DNA of 64,000 nucleotides from Prunella strophiata (lineage: Eukaryota > Chordata > Aves > Passeriformes > Prunellidae), in contig JAZBQD010000014.1 of assembly GCA_036583965.1 (NCBI GenBank), positions 42,506,990-42,570,989 of the forward strand, written 5' to 3'. The notes under the pieces are model-generated. The model was given only the letters and a program-made list of their open reading frames with translations, had not been told where the DNA came from and did no database searches. Made by a program: the position numbers and the translations under genes. Within the stretch, counting starts at the first letter, position 1. Each line of letters begins with the position of its first letter. Shown here in pieces: positions 53,401 to 64,000 of this stretch.

Positions 53401-54059
53401 TATAGCTCACAACTGTTGCAAGGAAACCATGCAGTCTATTTGAGAAGTTTGGCTTAGGAAATCATGCTATTGTTCAGAATAGCTGGTGAGATGGGCTTAT
53501 GGTAGGGGCTGTTTTGTCAGAGTCAACAAAACTAGTTGAAAAGTCACAGCCTAATCCTGAATCAGCTATTAAAACCTGCAGAAGCTGTTTATGGTCCTGT
53601 TGCTGTCACCTCCTGCTCCTTCTTCCCCCATCTACTCTAGCTGTCATCCCAGAGGCTCATACCTGGGCAACTTCTCTGTTTTTTCATGAATCTGGAAATA
53701 TGCTCTTACAGGCAGATTAACAGTACTGAGGGAAAGATTTCATAGGAGTTTCACTCTTAGTGGACACCAGAAAGCTCATAGAAATAGTGTGATGCAAACA
53801 AACTGGAATCAGAGTTTGTGTTTTCTTAGATGTTTGGTCAGTCAGGCTTACAACACATATTCAAAAGGAAAACAAGCTTCCTTAGATTGATTTTCAATGA
53901 ACTGTGCTTTAATTAATCTAACTTTCGACTTTGGTTTCCAGCAGGACAATTACTAGAATGAGAGCATTGGTATCCTTCTCCTGGCAGATGATTAGCTTCA
54001 TTATTTAAATAATTAGATGAAATCTGGTACTAACAAATCTTAATTTCATACTGAATTAT
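47376..54059. other. Intergenic DNA, no gene recognised
   Basis: AT-rich DNA with a long interrupted poly-T tract at 50385-50436 and a poly-A tract at 51677-51690. A somewhat GC-richer patch lies at 50.46-50.90 kb with an open frame of 79 codons (50610-50849) that I do not recognise. Pyrimidine-rich sequence runs from about 52.05 to 52.52 kb. No repeat family could be named with confidence and no exon was found. Confidence 0.45.
50385..50436 (+). repeat. Long interrupted poly-T tract
   Basis: Fifty-two bases of T with a single G at 50418. On the minus strand it is a poly-A tract. It could be the tail of a minus-strand retroinsertion, but I see no recognisable element at its left side (50040-50380). 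Confidence 0.9.
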
Positions 54060-54515
54060 AACACCATGTCCAGTTTTAGACACCAGACTTGAGGAAAGAA
54101 GACAATCAACTGGAAGCAGTCCAAAGGAGAGTGACAAAAAAGACAGAAGTGTAGAAATTATAACCTAAAAGGGAAAAAAAAAAAAGATATAAATTATGTT
54201 CGTTTAGTCTGACAGAAAAGATAGAATGAAGACACTATAATATAAGAGGTTGCTCCAAGGAGGAAAAGAACAATCTATTTCCTTTGCCTGTTTGATAGAA
54301 CAAGAAGTAATAGGCTAAATTACAGCAGGGAAGATTTATTTTTAAAATTACAGAAAACTTTAATGGTGAGGATAGGGAATAGATTGCTTGGCAAGCCTTT
54401 GGAGTTTCCATCTCAATTGGAGATCAGAGTACTTGAAAAACTTCTTCCTGCAGGCAGGAGGATGTATTAGGTGTCATCTGGAGGTCCCTTCTAGTTCTTC
54501 TGTATATTTCATTCT
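54060..54515 (+). mobile_element. CR1 LINE 3'-end fragment
   Basis: The stretch begins with CATGTCCAGTTTTAGACACC and continues through GTCCAAAGGAGAGTGAC, GAACAAGAAGTAATAGGCT and AAACTTCTTCCTGCAGGCAG to CTGGAGGTCCCTTCTAGTTC near 54.50 kb. These phrases occur in the same order in the last ORF2 codons and 3' tail of sauropsid CR1 elements. The copy is 5'-truncated and diverged, with all frames broken, so it is an old insertion. The typical short terminal repeat of CR1 is only weakly visible after 54.50 kb. Confidence 0.8.
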
Positions 54516-57260
54516 TGTCGTAAAACTGTGGTTTAAAATATAGGATTCATGTACACTTCTTACACTTTCTTCGTGTCTTCAAGCAGTGATAAAATCCTCC
54601 TGTAGAAAGGAGAGTAAACAATGCTGTTACTCCAGTGATCTTGTAATGAAAAACGGAGATACATCTTGGAACAAAGTACTTTTTGATATACCTTCATTTA
54701 GATAATTGCACAGAAGTACTTGGAAAGTTGGCTGTAATAGGGAAAAAACAGATAATGTGATAAAATAAATTATTTTTTCGGCACCTGTTACTGTTGTACT
54801 GAATTATATCACTGTAGATCACTCATGTGGGAACTTCAGAAATCAATTGGATGCCCTAAATGCATTCAGAATGCTAAATATAATTTTAGATTTTTATAAT
54901 TCCTTCTATTTTAAAGATTTCATTTAACTGGAAATATTAGAAGTAGCACTTCAGTTCTCAAAAATTGTACATATCATGTGAGAATCCATTGAAAATCTAA
55001 AAGGATAAAATGTAGATACCTCAGAGATAACTTTAAAAGTTCTTGTTACTGTATTACTTGTATTTGCAGTTGAGTCTTCCAGAATAAAATGTTTGGGCCA
55101 GGGCAGCTGACTGACCACTTGTAAATCACGATTCTCAAGCACATACTTCTGACACAAAGTTTAGAATTGATTTATTTGTTTTATTCTGGGCATTCTTTAT
55201 TTTTCAGATTATGACTTGAATGCAGTTTCTTTACAGTGCCTGTAATGTGACTGGGACATAGCACTTCTACTGCAGAATGTCACAGAAATTTGGCTTGCTT
55301 GTTCTGTTTCTTTCTTCTTCAGCTGCTTAGACCTCAGCAGATCTTGATCCTGAAGAAAGGACACCATCAACCATCAGGGCTGAGCAACAAACTGTGCTTG
55401 CTTCCACTGGAACCATGCTTATCTGGGTCTTGGGTCCTGGCTCATGGGAAACACTGTCTGTCCTTCCTTGGGTTTTTCAGGTGTCTACCCTGAGAGACCA
55501 CTGTCCCTACAGGTTCCAGATTCATGGAACTGAATATGGCTGGCTGGACTCTTCACCTCACCTAGGCCTATGTTCCTCCCTTTATCTTTCTCATTGGAGA
55601 CAAGGGGAGCAGATATATACCACTGATATTTTTATTTGTCATTGAAATAGCTATGTTTGGGCCCAGTGATATGTGAATTTAGGTGACTTTGCAAGCTGCA
55701 ACAGTAGAAATTGATGCACTGTAAAGGTATAGGCACTTACGCAATGAACAGGGGAAATTAGACAAAATTTTGGAGGCTTCACTAGAAGTGTAAATGCTAG
55801 ACTTGGATACTTATGTTCCTGCATGTATACCTGCTCTGTAGATTTCAGTATAGGGTAGAGGTATCTGAAATTAGCTTTAAATAAAATTGGTCAGTTATTG
55901 GAAGGGATCTGGCCTCAGTAATAGGCCACTCTGTCCATAGAAGGTACTGGCAAGATGCTCTGCCTTCTCAAAATTGTGTAGCTTCTACTTTTTGGAGTCA
56001 ATTGCTTAAAGCAAGACCAATAGGACTGGTATTTTTCAGACTGTGACTCACAGCAAAGTCCTGTAACATTTTACAACATTGAGTGTTAGCAAGGACAAAA
56101 ACTCATTGTTATGCATAAAAAAAGATAAACAGTGGCCCAACCCACCGAAAACTGCACCATCCAGTAACCTGTTGATGTACCTAAATTTTCCATGGCTGTA
56201 GCTCTTAGAATGTGTTCATATGAAAAACACAGTAAAATGAAAGTAAGTTTGATAAACAATCAAACTTTTTTTTTTTTTTTTAAACTGAGAAGCTTGAAAG
56301 GAAATAGATAGTTGCAAGAAGCAAAAATCTTCACAGATTTTTGTTATATTTTTGAAATCAGGACCTCTATTCTGGCCATTCATTTTCTCTAATGAAGCTC
56401 AGGCACATGTTCAGAGTGGTTTTACAGGTGCATTTCCTTACATTCAATGGACACAATAGATTTTAAACAGTTTCATAGCAACAGATGGTTCATTATGACC
56501 ATTAACCTAGATAAGTGAGTATCAGTTTGGCACATCCTTAATGGTCCATAGTGGTCTGTGGTAAAAAATTCTTTCTCTTCATCTGAGTACCTTCCTGCGA
56601 GGTACTTTTTCAGTTTTGGTTTTGGCTCTGCTTTTTTCCCCCCTTTTTCTTTCAAGGCAGGTTAATGTGAATTCTTGCATTCAGGAAAAAAATAAAAATT
56701 GTACCCAAGAGCTTTGTGGTAAGAACATTTACCACAAAAAAAATATTTGTTTCTCTGAAATGTAGTAGCCATAGTATATCCTATCAGGTAATCAGAAATT
56801 TTAAAAGTTGAATATATAGCTTGACAGCAGATAAACAGATATTCCTAAATGATTGTTGCTACACCCATTGGAATTTAGAAAGGCAGTTTCATTTGCTGGT
56901 TTTATTATTAAATCCCTCTATGCTTCTGGGACATGTCATAGCTCCTCTGTGAGACAAAATATTATTAATGGCATGGTAGAGGAGGAACCCACCACAATAC
57001 CTGATGATGGAGCTGACACAAAGCCTTGGGAAGAGCAGAACCCAGGTGTTCTGGGAAGTGCAGAGCTGGGATGTAAGGATCAGAGCTGGGGTGCTGTGGT
57101 CCCCAGAGCCACAGCTATCTTGGCACCAGACCAGTTGTGTCGGCAGAGGCTTCTGATGCAGGCATGGTGCTTGCTGTTGGAGGAAGCCAGTACATCTTGG
57201 AGGGAAGGACACACCTCTCAGATGGTGTAAGTTTGGCATAAGTAGCTCACACCCCCTGCT
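54516..57260. other. Intergenic DNA, no gene recognised
   Basis: Mixed composition. A slightly GC-richer stretch at 55.29-55.65 kb is open in two plus-strand frames, and another at 56.85-57.24 kb is open on both strands (see findings). A poly-T tract lies at about 56266-56281. No family or host gene is recognised. Confidence 0.4.
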
Positions 57261-57330
57261 CTTAGAGCAGCAATTGTGTGCAATCTTAGAGCAGCATTGT
57301 GTGCAGTCTTAGAGTAGCAATGTGTGTAAT
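57261..57330 (+). repeat. Three-copy 23-24-bp tandem repeat
   Basis: Three successive units start with cttagagcagcaattgtgtg (57261), cttagagcagcattgtgtgc (57285) and cttagagtagcaatgtgtgt (57308). The units are 24, 23 and 23 bp and differ at a few positions, mainly in the CAAT/CAT step. This is a small minisatellite. Confidence 0.9.
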
Positions 57331-57534
57331 CTAGGGCTCATGATTTACTTTCCCCACACGTTAGCCTTTGGTGATGTAGCTATGTAGGAAGACTTGCAGC
57401 ACACATGTGGGCTTATTTCCATCCCTGAGATTCAGCTAGGGTTTACTGTATAGTAACAGAAACCCATGTTTTAAAAATAGTGCTTTAATGTACTGTGGCA
57501 CCCTACATAATATTTCAGACTGATTCTATTGTGA

Positions 57535-57722
57535 TGCATATTTGCATGAACCTTAATGAGATCCCCTCTCAGCTGTCTCTTCTTCAAGCTAACCAGGCCC
57601 AACTCGCTCAGCCTATCCTCATAAGAGGATAGTATCACTCTTAATAATGCTCCATTTCCCTTGTCACCTTTACAGCCCTTTGCTGGACCCTCTCTAGTAC
57701 TTCCTTGTGTTTCTGTTATCCT
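57535..57722 (-). mobile_element. CR1 LINE fragment, reverse orientation
   Basis: Read on the minus strand, the sequence gives the CR1 ORF2 C-terminal signature YEDRLSELGLVSLKKRQLRG followed by DLI, closely matching the usual CR1 EDRLRELGLFSLEKRRLRGDL motif. Upstream, GAGAGGGTCCAGCAAAGGGC corresponds to the preceding ERVQ.RA segment in a shifted frame. The similarity fades to the left of about 57.54 kb, so neither end of the element is intact. It is opposite in orientation to the two larger CR1 copies, hence a separate insertion. Confidence 0.8.
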
Positions 57723-57789
57723 TGTCTTTCTTGATTTGACATCAAGTATCTTCTTGCGCTTAGGTTTATCCGCTTGTTTGGGGATGCAC

Positions 57790-57808
57790 GTGTGTGTGTG
57801 TGTGTGTG
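57790..57808 (+). repeat. GT dinucleotide repeat
   Basis: About nine GT units followed by an imperfect GT-rich tail to about 57830. It lies just right of the reverse CR1 piece. Confidence 0.85.
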
Positions 57809-57830
57809 TCCGTGTATGTCCATATGTGGC

Positions 57831-58455
57831 TAAGGTTAATTCATTTTTTCTTGTTTCTACTTGCTCACCATCCACACCTATTCATACCACACACCAGGTT
57901 TTAATAGTGGCTGCCATGTAGCTGAAAATGAGTTGGGCTTTTAAGGAGCCTGTCTGTTCTGGACACTTTGTTGGCTACTGTGGGATAGTGAGGAATTGTC
58001 TTGGTCTAGCAAAAGGTATTTGTATTTGTTAAATGGAAAAAAGACAGTAAAACCTTCTAAAAGTTAATGTGTTGGATTTATGTGACTATAGAGGATCATG
58101 AGAACGCTTTGGTCATAAACAGTAAGGAACTTTTAATGAGACGTTTTTGAAGTTAGTCAGTTTGGACTACAAGTTTAATATCCTTAGTGAAGTCATCATG
58201 TTTTTAAAATAATTTTAAAAGTTTACTGTGACCCTAACACATTACTAAAATAGAATTATGTAAAAATAAATTATGTTGGACTGATGAAATAAGATATTTT
58301 AGAAGAGCAGTGGAATGCACAAGTACATAAGCAAAACAGTTTCAGTATGTTTAAGAACTAATTCTTCAGACTTTTTCCCAAGATGACACCTTTGATTTCT
58401 GTGGATCAACTTGTCCTGTCAGTGTAAAGTTGCTGTGTCTTTAAACCATTATTGG
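57831..58455. other. Intergenic DNA between the CR1 fragment and the LTR
   Basis: AT-rich sequence without recognisable genes or repeats. A short frame at 57661-57921 crosses the GT repeat and is not a gene. Confidence 0.4.
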
Positions 58456-58865
58456 TGTTGTGGTCTAGGAATGGCATTTCCCAGTTTAGTGTTCTCACTG
58501 AAACACTCTAAACCATGTGCCACTCGCTCATTCCCCTGTTCCCCTCTCCTTCCCCTGTGGCGGGATGGAAAGGAGAATTGGAAGCACAAAAGGTAAACAT
58601 CACAGATTGAGATAAGAACAATTTACTGGAAACAGCAATGAAATTAAAAAACACCCCTACAATGAACTGTAACAGTAACAATATCAAACACGAATGCTCA
58701 CCACGCAGAACCCCAACAACACCCAACCATTCCCTCCACCCCACCGTGCGACCCAGAAGGGAGCCCTTTCCCCAGGGAAATCATTTGAGGTGGTACTCTG
58801 GGTCCTGCCCATGTCCCTCTTGGTTACTGCAACAACTAACCCTGTCCTTTGCCAGAACCAGGACG
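58456..58865 (-). mobile_element. Solo LTR of an avian ERVL-like endogenous retrovirus
   Basis: Read on the minus strand, the element begins CGTCCTGGTTCTGGCAAAGG (normally TGTCCTGGTT in this family) and ends CTAGACCACAACA. In between are a degenerate polyadenylation signal (AGTAAA), the phrase CTTATCTCAA and a C-rich segment CCATCCCGCC. This layout is what I recall of the abundant avian LTRs that start TGTCCTGG and end CCACGACA. The plus-strand flanks ATTGG (58451-58455) and AATGG (58866-58870) look like a 5-bp target duplication with one change. No gag, pol or env sequence lies alongside, so it is a solo LTR about 410 bp long, left by recombination between two LTRs. The exact subfamily is not determined. 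Confidence 0.75.
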
Positions 58866-61016
58866 AATGGGCATGAGAAACATCTTGCAATGCCCTACTT
58901 CCAGTCTACTTCTGGAGTTATTTTTAGTGAGCAGGGACACGTGTGACTAGCAAATGTATCAAATGTCCACTGAACGTCATACAATCTCAGTTGGATCTGG
59001 TGGTCTAAAGTCTTTAACATCTCTATGACTTCCACCGTTGTTCTAGATTTGGTTCAAATTGTTCAAGAGGTTGAAAAATTACCAGGGAAATTGGGGTAAT
59101 AGTTGAGTGAATGGATAATGTGCCTGCATAAGCCTCATTTCCTTAGGACATTATACAACAAAATGAAAAATCTGCTGGATGGGGACATCGTCAATATTTA
59201 GCAGTATATATGTTTTGTTTCAGTTGTTAATCTTACTGCTAGTTTGGGGAGAGAAGTTAAGTTTGCTTAACAGGAAATATAGCTAATCAGTCTTCATCAT
59301 GCTTGGCTTTTTCTTTGGAAAACAAGTAAGAGTTAAACTGAAAATATTCTATCTCGAGTTATCTGTAGTTAGCATTTCTGATCAGAACATCCAGTTCTTT
59401 CTTCTCTCTTTCCTTTTAAAATTATGTTTTTATTTCAACCACTTTCTACCAGCAGGCAAAGCTGCTGTTACACTGTACCCAGCTGTGAAATCAATATGAT
59501 TTTCATTACAAAGATAACAGAAACTCTCTTAGAAAGACTGTGAATTGCCAAAGGTCAAATAACAGTCAGTGGCACAGCTTAGAATTTAGATGCACTAATT
59601 AAAAAATTCTGTGGTATAAATATATTAATGAAATGCACCCTGAGAAATGTTTGCATTTAAGATAGCAACAATTCTAAGATATTGCATTGTTTCTTTAATT
59701 ACTGTAGTTCATGTAAGTCACATCAAACTGTGATGGGTTCTTTCTCTGGTTGATGATAATTTCTTATAAAAATAGGTATTAGCTCTCTTGTTTCCTCTTT
59801 TAATTCACAAATATTTAAGCTTGATTAGACTAGAAAGTGTGACAGGCACGGAAGACAGAACATATCTAGTAAGATTTCTGTAATTTTGAACTCTAAAAAT
59901 TACACATACTCCAAATGAATGGGTGCATCAGTTATTTCTGAGGTATATGACTTCATTAGGAACAAGAGGAAGTGCACCATCAAACTGAAAGCAGTACTTG
60001 AGTCTTTTAGCTGAAGCAGCCTGTTCTATTAAATTAAAACCAGGATTTTAAAATAAATGTTATTACTCTTTCCAAGATCATCTTTGATCTCTTCTTTTAA
60101 ACCTCAAATTTTTCAGCAGTTAAGTTACATTTGCCTTACTACAAATGAAAATATCAGGAAATAAATTATTTTACTACTTGTATTTGTTTGATGTTCCTCT
60201 CTCACATCTCTCTGTTTTTATTTAAATTCTTTTCCATGCCATGTGCTAAAACAGTAAACTCAGATTGCCAGTTATTGTGGGTTTGAATAGAAAATTTCCT
60301 CACCTTACAGCTGAGGGGTTTTTTTGCGTGTCTGTGCTCCCTCTGCTGGATAGTGCCTGTTAATTTTTTGTTCCCTGAGCTATACTAGTATCCATGTTCT
60401 GTAAACAAGCTATCACACTGCCTTAAAGAAAGAGGTATAAAAAGTGGGAATGCATCATTTTCATCTCAGATAACATGGAAGGTGACATCTGTAGACTAGG
60501 AAAAATCCTATTGTCGGGCAGCTCCAAAAGCCTTCAGCAGACATTTGAGGAATAATAATTTACTGTCTCTTGAGCAAAACCAGATGGACACTAAATAACC
60601 TTCTTTCATTTGTGTAACTTAGAGGGGGTGATGTTGCTTCTCATCCTATGGTAAGTACAACAGTATCCTCAGATGTCCCTGTAATGTTATTAGTGTCTCA
60701 GTCTTAGTGGCATGGTTCTCATAACTTGCTTCATCCTTTGGCGAATCTTACAGAGTCACTGCTGGGCCAGTGTTTGCTCAGTGGAGAAAGCAAACATGCT
60801 CTCATGCTTGGTGCCAGCCCCACAGCAAGGTGGTGAGAATACAACCCTTTCCTGTCCCCACTGCAGTGGGGCAAAAAGGAGGAAGAGCAACACTTCAGTT
60901 TTGTTTCTACAGGTGATTTTGGTCTTTGAGGCCTTTGACTTCATGGGGTGCTTTGGGCTTGTTCTCATGCTCACCGTTGTCCTGCTGCTGTCACACAGTG
61001 AACCTGGCTTTGTCTG

Positions 61017-61092
61017 TCCTTCCTTCCTTCCTGCTTTCCTTCCTTCTTGCCTGCCTGCCTCCCTCCCTCCCTTCCTTTCTTCCTTGCTTCCC
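61017..61092 (+). repeat. CCTT/CCTG/CCCT pyrimidine microsatellite
   Basis: A run of tetranucleotide units (CCTT, then CCTG, then CCCT, then CCTT) almost free of purines. It sits inside the open frame at 60712-61176 and explains much of that frame's openness. Confidence 0.85.
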
Positions 61093-61630
61093 AGTGGGAT
61101 GTGGCTTGGGTGGGCACTCCCAACATCACTGATTCAATGTCACAGTCCTCTCTCAATTGACCCTGGAACCTCCTGACACTCCACACCCCCAGCCCCCCAG
61201 GGCCCACCCTTGCTTCCCCACGGAGCACTGCCCAGATCAGGCAGCCCTTGTGTTTCACAGCCTCCCAGCACTTAGCTCTGTGCTGGCTGACCCAGTTGGT
61301 TCTATAGAAAGGAGAAGGAAACTCAACATCCACTTCAGCTGCAGGTGGATTTTCCCCATCTAAGTTGCTTCTTCCAGATCTTGAGCCATGGTTTTGCAAG
61401 TGAGCCTGATACCTTTGCAGTTTCCTTCAAATTTTATGTAATGTTATAAATGCTACTGCATATTAGTAACAACAAACTGGGATTGTCTTTTTAACTTGGC
61501 ATAGCTGCCCTTACAGATTAGTCCACATCTCTCCCCTATCTTGAAATATATTAGGTTGGTAGCTTATTCATGAAAATAAATAGAAAACTGCCAATTGTTA
61601 GGGGCAACAAATTATTTTGTTTAATTTACC

Positions 61631-61731
61631 ATTTATTTAATTTATCATTATTATATAATGGTAACTTAAATTAAATATAGTTATTTACTGTTAATATTTA
61701 TTTAATTTAGCATTGTTATATAATGGTAACT
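61631..61731 (+). repeat. AT-rich tandem duplication, 65-bp period
   Basis: A 36-bp segment starting atttatttaattta at 61631-61666 recurs at 61696-61731 with two differences (T to G and A to G). Both copies end in tatataatggtaact. The 29 bp between them completes a 65-bp period. Confidence 0.85.
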
Positions 61732-63129
61732 ATTTGACTCCTGGTTCAACTAGGGGATTTGTTTTGGGAAAAGGCATTATGGGCAAGTTCTAGTTAAGAT
61801 TTTTTTTTCTAAGGTCAGTTTTAAATTTCAATATCTGGACATATAAATTAATATTCCAGGTCTTTAAATCTCCCAAACAGTCTTACAGTGAAGTAATGAA
61901 CATAATTATTTTGTCTAATTCTCACTAATAAGTAAAACCAACTTCCATCTACATGTACACTTTCTTTTACAAAAGAAGGTGCTTTTTAAAACCATTTTAA
62001 AAGAAAAAACTGGTTTGAAGAATAAATTTCCAGTTTCTAAAACCTTCAGTTCTTCCTGTTTAGAAGAAAAGACAGTTTCTTGGTACATTCTTCTTTTGCT
62101 AAATAATAAAAGCTTTTGCTGTTGAATAAATGTTTTTCCTTAATTTAGCAAGGCCTAAATAAAATCAGCATTACCATTTGCAGGACAACTTGTCCTAGGA
62201 TCAATTGATGACAATTTTGCTGGTGGTGGGGCTGGGCTGAGGCTGCTGAAGGACTTCTGCAAAGGGACCCTTTATGCAGGGGCATTCCAGGATGAGGTTG
62301 GGAATCTTTTGCCTGAGATGTCCATTGAGTTATAGCAAGCTAAAACACTTGACAATGCTTGTCTCAGCAAGAGCATACACCATATGCTTTGGGAACATTC
62401 TCAAGCAGAATTATTATCCTCCTAGTGCCACAGCAAGCTCATTAATACCCCAGATTACCCATTCAGTGGGACTAATCCAGCAGCCCCTGAAGTCAGTGAG
62501 GAGATTCAAGTTGTCTTTAGGATGCTTGAATAAAATCTTAGTCAGAGTTTGCATAATTTAAGTCACACCACAGGAATTATTTTCCAACGTTTTAAATGCT
62601 TGCTGATTTGCCAGTTTCTTCATTCCAAGCTGCTTGTTTTCTTCCATCTTACGAGGAGCAGTGATGTGAACTGGAAAAAGGAATATATTTTTAAAGACTT
62701 TGTGTGCATTTCTGCTATTTTCCTAAGTTTTTCCAGAGAAGGATTAGAATAAGCTTGCAATGGAATTGTAACTCAAATGCAAATATATATGTTGAACAGT
62801 TTTTTTCTCCAAATATGTGACCAGTTGATGGGAAGAACTGTGAAAATTTCATAGTTGATGTGGATAAAGAAAGTGCCAGTTTAAGCTGCTGTAGTTCTCA
62901 GTAAATTCCAGTCATTATTTATTTCTCTCTGTCCACACAATAAATTTAATAGAAAACTGATCTTTTGCAAAGTATCTTATTATATATAAGAGAAGAAGAA
63001 CTGGTATTTGCCAGAAATAACCCCCCTTCAGGTCCCAGTATTTTCCCAGACTATGTTTCTTCATATGTTGGAAAATTTTCTTTTCAGTCCTATGCATTTT
63101 AACAGCAGTTTTGAGGATTTTTTTGTTGG

Positions 63130-63145
63130 AAAAAAAAAAAAAAAA
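63130..63145 (+). repeat. Poly-A tract (16 A)
   Basis: A simple homopolymer in the right-hand intergenic part. No retroinsertion could be named beside it. Confidence 0.85.
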
Positions 63146-64000
63146 GATAATTAGGTATGTGGGAAGTGAGAAAGAATGAACCTACAAGCTATACAGACAA
63201 AAGATACTATTTCACATAAGTATATTTATGGTAGTGGGAGGGAAACTTAGATCAAACAAGAAGAAAAGACTGGAGAGGATCTACTCCAGATTCCACTGAT
63301 GTGATAACAACTGCTATCACAGTACCCAGCTTTTTGAATTTAATAGTGATAGAAATAAGTTAATAAAAGTCTGAGTAAACTGAAATGTGTGTTCTGTCTT
63401 TGTAAAGTGCACTTTTTTTCAGCATCTGGATTACCAGAATCAGCACCCTTTTATACAATTAATAGTACTAAATAAGGACATCAGCTGACAGGAAATAAGA
63501 AAGTTCCTATGGCAACTAAAAATAAGCACAGGAGGAAAAATGCATCAAATGCTGTCAGCAGACAGCATAAAAGGTGGCTGCATGTCAATAATACAATACA
63601 AGCAGAATTAAACCCTGCTTGTAAACATACACATTTTAATTGCTTTTAGTGGTACATTTTTTTTTCTGTTTTGTTTTGGTTTTTTTCCCCCCCAAATAGG
63701 ACTGTGATACCTTAGGTTACAGAATCTATTTACCAATATCTCAGGTTGGTTGCTGGCATAGGATCCTGGTTTTAAAGCCTATGAAACACAGGGACAGAGC
63801 CCTGCCTCTTCAGGAGAGCAGCTGTATCCCCTTAAGGTTTGGGATGCTGATTTAAGAAAGCCTTTGGGTGCTTTAAATCTTGTGCACCTCTGGCAGTTTC
63901 TCTCCATGTTACTTTTTGGTTCCTGCATACAAAATGTTTGAGAAACATTTTAGGTAGAAGCAGAATGTCTGGTGGAGCTGTGCCTTGTGGAAGAAATAGA

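Larger units (their letters stand above)
58866..64000. other. Intergenic DNA to the right edge, no gene recognised
   Basis: AT-rich DNA with a pyrimidine tetranucleotide tract (61017-61092), a 65-bp-period tandem repeat (61631-61731) and a poly-A tract (63130-63145). The 154-codon frame at 60712-61176 translates straight through the CCTT tract and has no recognisable domain. I also looked on the minus strand for exons of ANO6, the neighbour on this side of ARID2 in mammals as I recall it, and found none. Confidence 0.45.

Noticed and set aside
57661..57921. 86-codon plus-strand frame
   Set aside because: It is antisense to the CR1 fragment and then translates the GT repeat (alternating V and C).
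60712..61176. 154-codon plus-strand frame with hydrophobic stretches
   Set aside because: It runs through the CCTT microsatellite and has no recognisable family. The hydrophobic segments come from T-rich codons.
62915..63097. Minus-strand frame considered as an ANO6 exon (a neighbour of ARID2 in mammals)
   Set aside because: The translation does not resemble the anoctamin family and splice sites are not convincing.

Overview
This is vertebrate nuclear DNA, most probably from a bird. It is AT-rich with a CpG-rich core, the only recognisable coding sequence is split into short exons with GT/AG boundaries, and the dispersed repeats are decayed CR1 LINE copies plus one LTR of the avian ERVL-like type. 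There are no bacterial operons, no tRNA or rRNA genes that I can see, and no CRISPR array. Almost all long reading frames in the window look like chance openings in non-coding DNA.

The one gene I can identify firmly is ARID2 (BAF200, the ARID/RFX/zinc-finger subunit of the PBAF chromatin remodelling complex), on the minus strand. Its first three coding exons are at 28451-28360, 28199-28106 and 26986-26889. They join in phase and encode the N-terminus and most of the ARID DNA-binding domain. The rest of the gene lies beyond the left edge: positions 1-26888 behave as a very long third intron, and I found no fourth exon in them.

Centre (about 27.2-31.7 kb): a CpG-rich region in two blocks. The first (about 27.2-29.7 kb) covers ARID2 exons 1-2 and its promoter. 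It holds a CGG run, a CGCT-type repeat enclosed by a perfect 15-bp inverted repeat, and a long G-run. The second (about 30.8-31.7 kb) has AP-1, CRE-like and YY1 consensus sites, the YY1 site pointing to the right. It looks like a separate promoter for a divergent transcript, perhaps a long non-coding RNA, but no protein is recognisable there.

Right part (31.7-64 kb): upstream intergenic DNA. It contains an old, deleted CR1 copy at about 45.65-47.38 kb, a second CR1 tail at about 54.06-54.51 kb, a short reverse CR1 piece at about 57.5-57.7 kb, a solo LTR with a near-perfect 5-bp target duplication at 58456-58865, and several microsatellites and short tandem repeats. No host protein-coding exon was recognised.

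I did not find a convincing new biological system. The most useful leads are the second promoter with its possible transcript, the structured repeat cluster in the ARID2 promoter, a few unexplained GC-richer islands open in more than one frame (15.1-15.6 kb, 56.85-57.24 kb), and a short acidic reading frame behind a splice-acceptor-like sequence at 42.0 kb.
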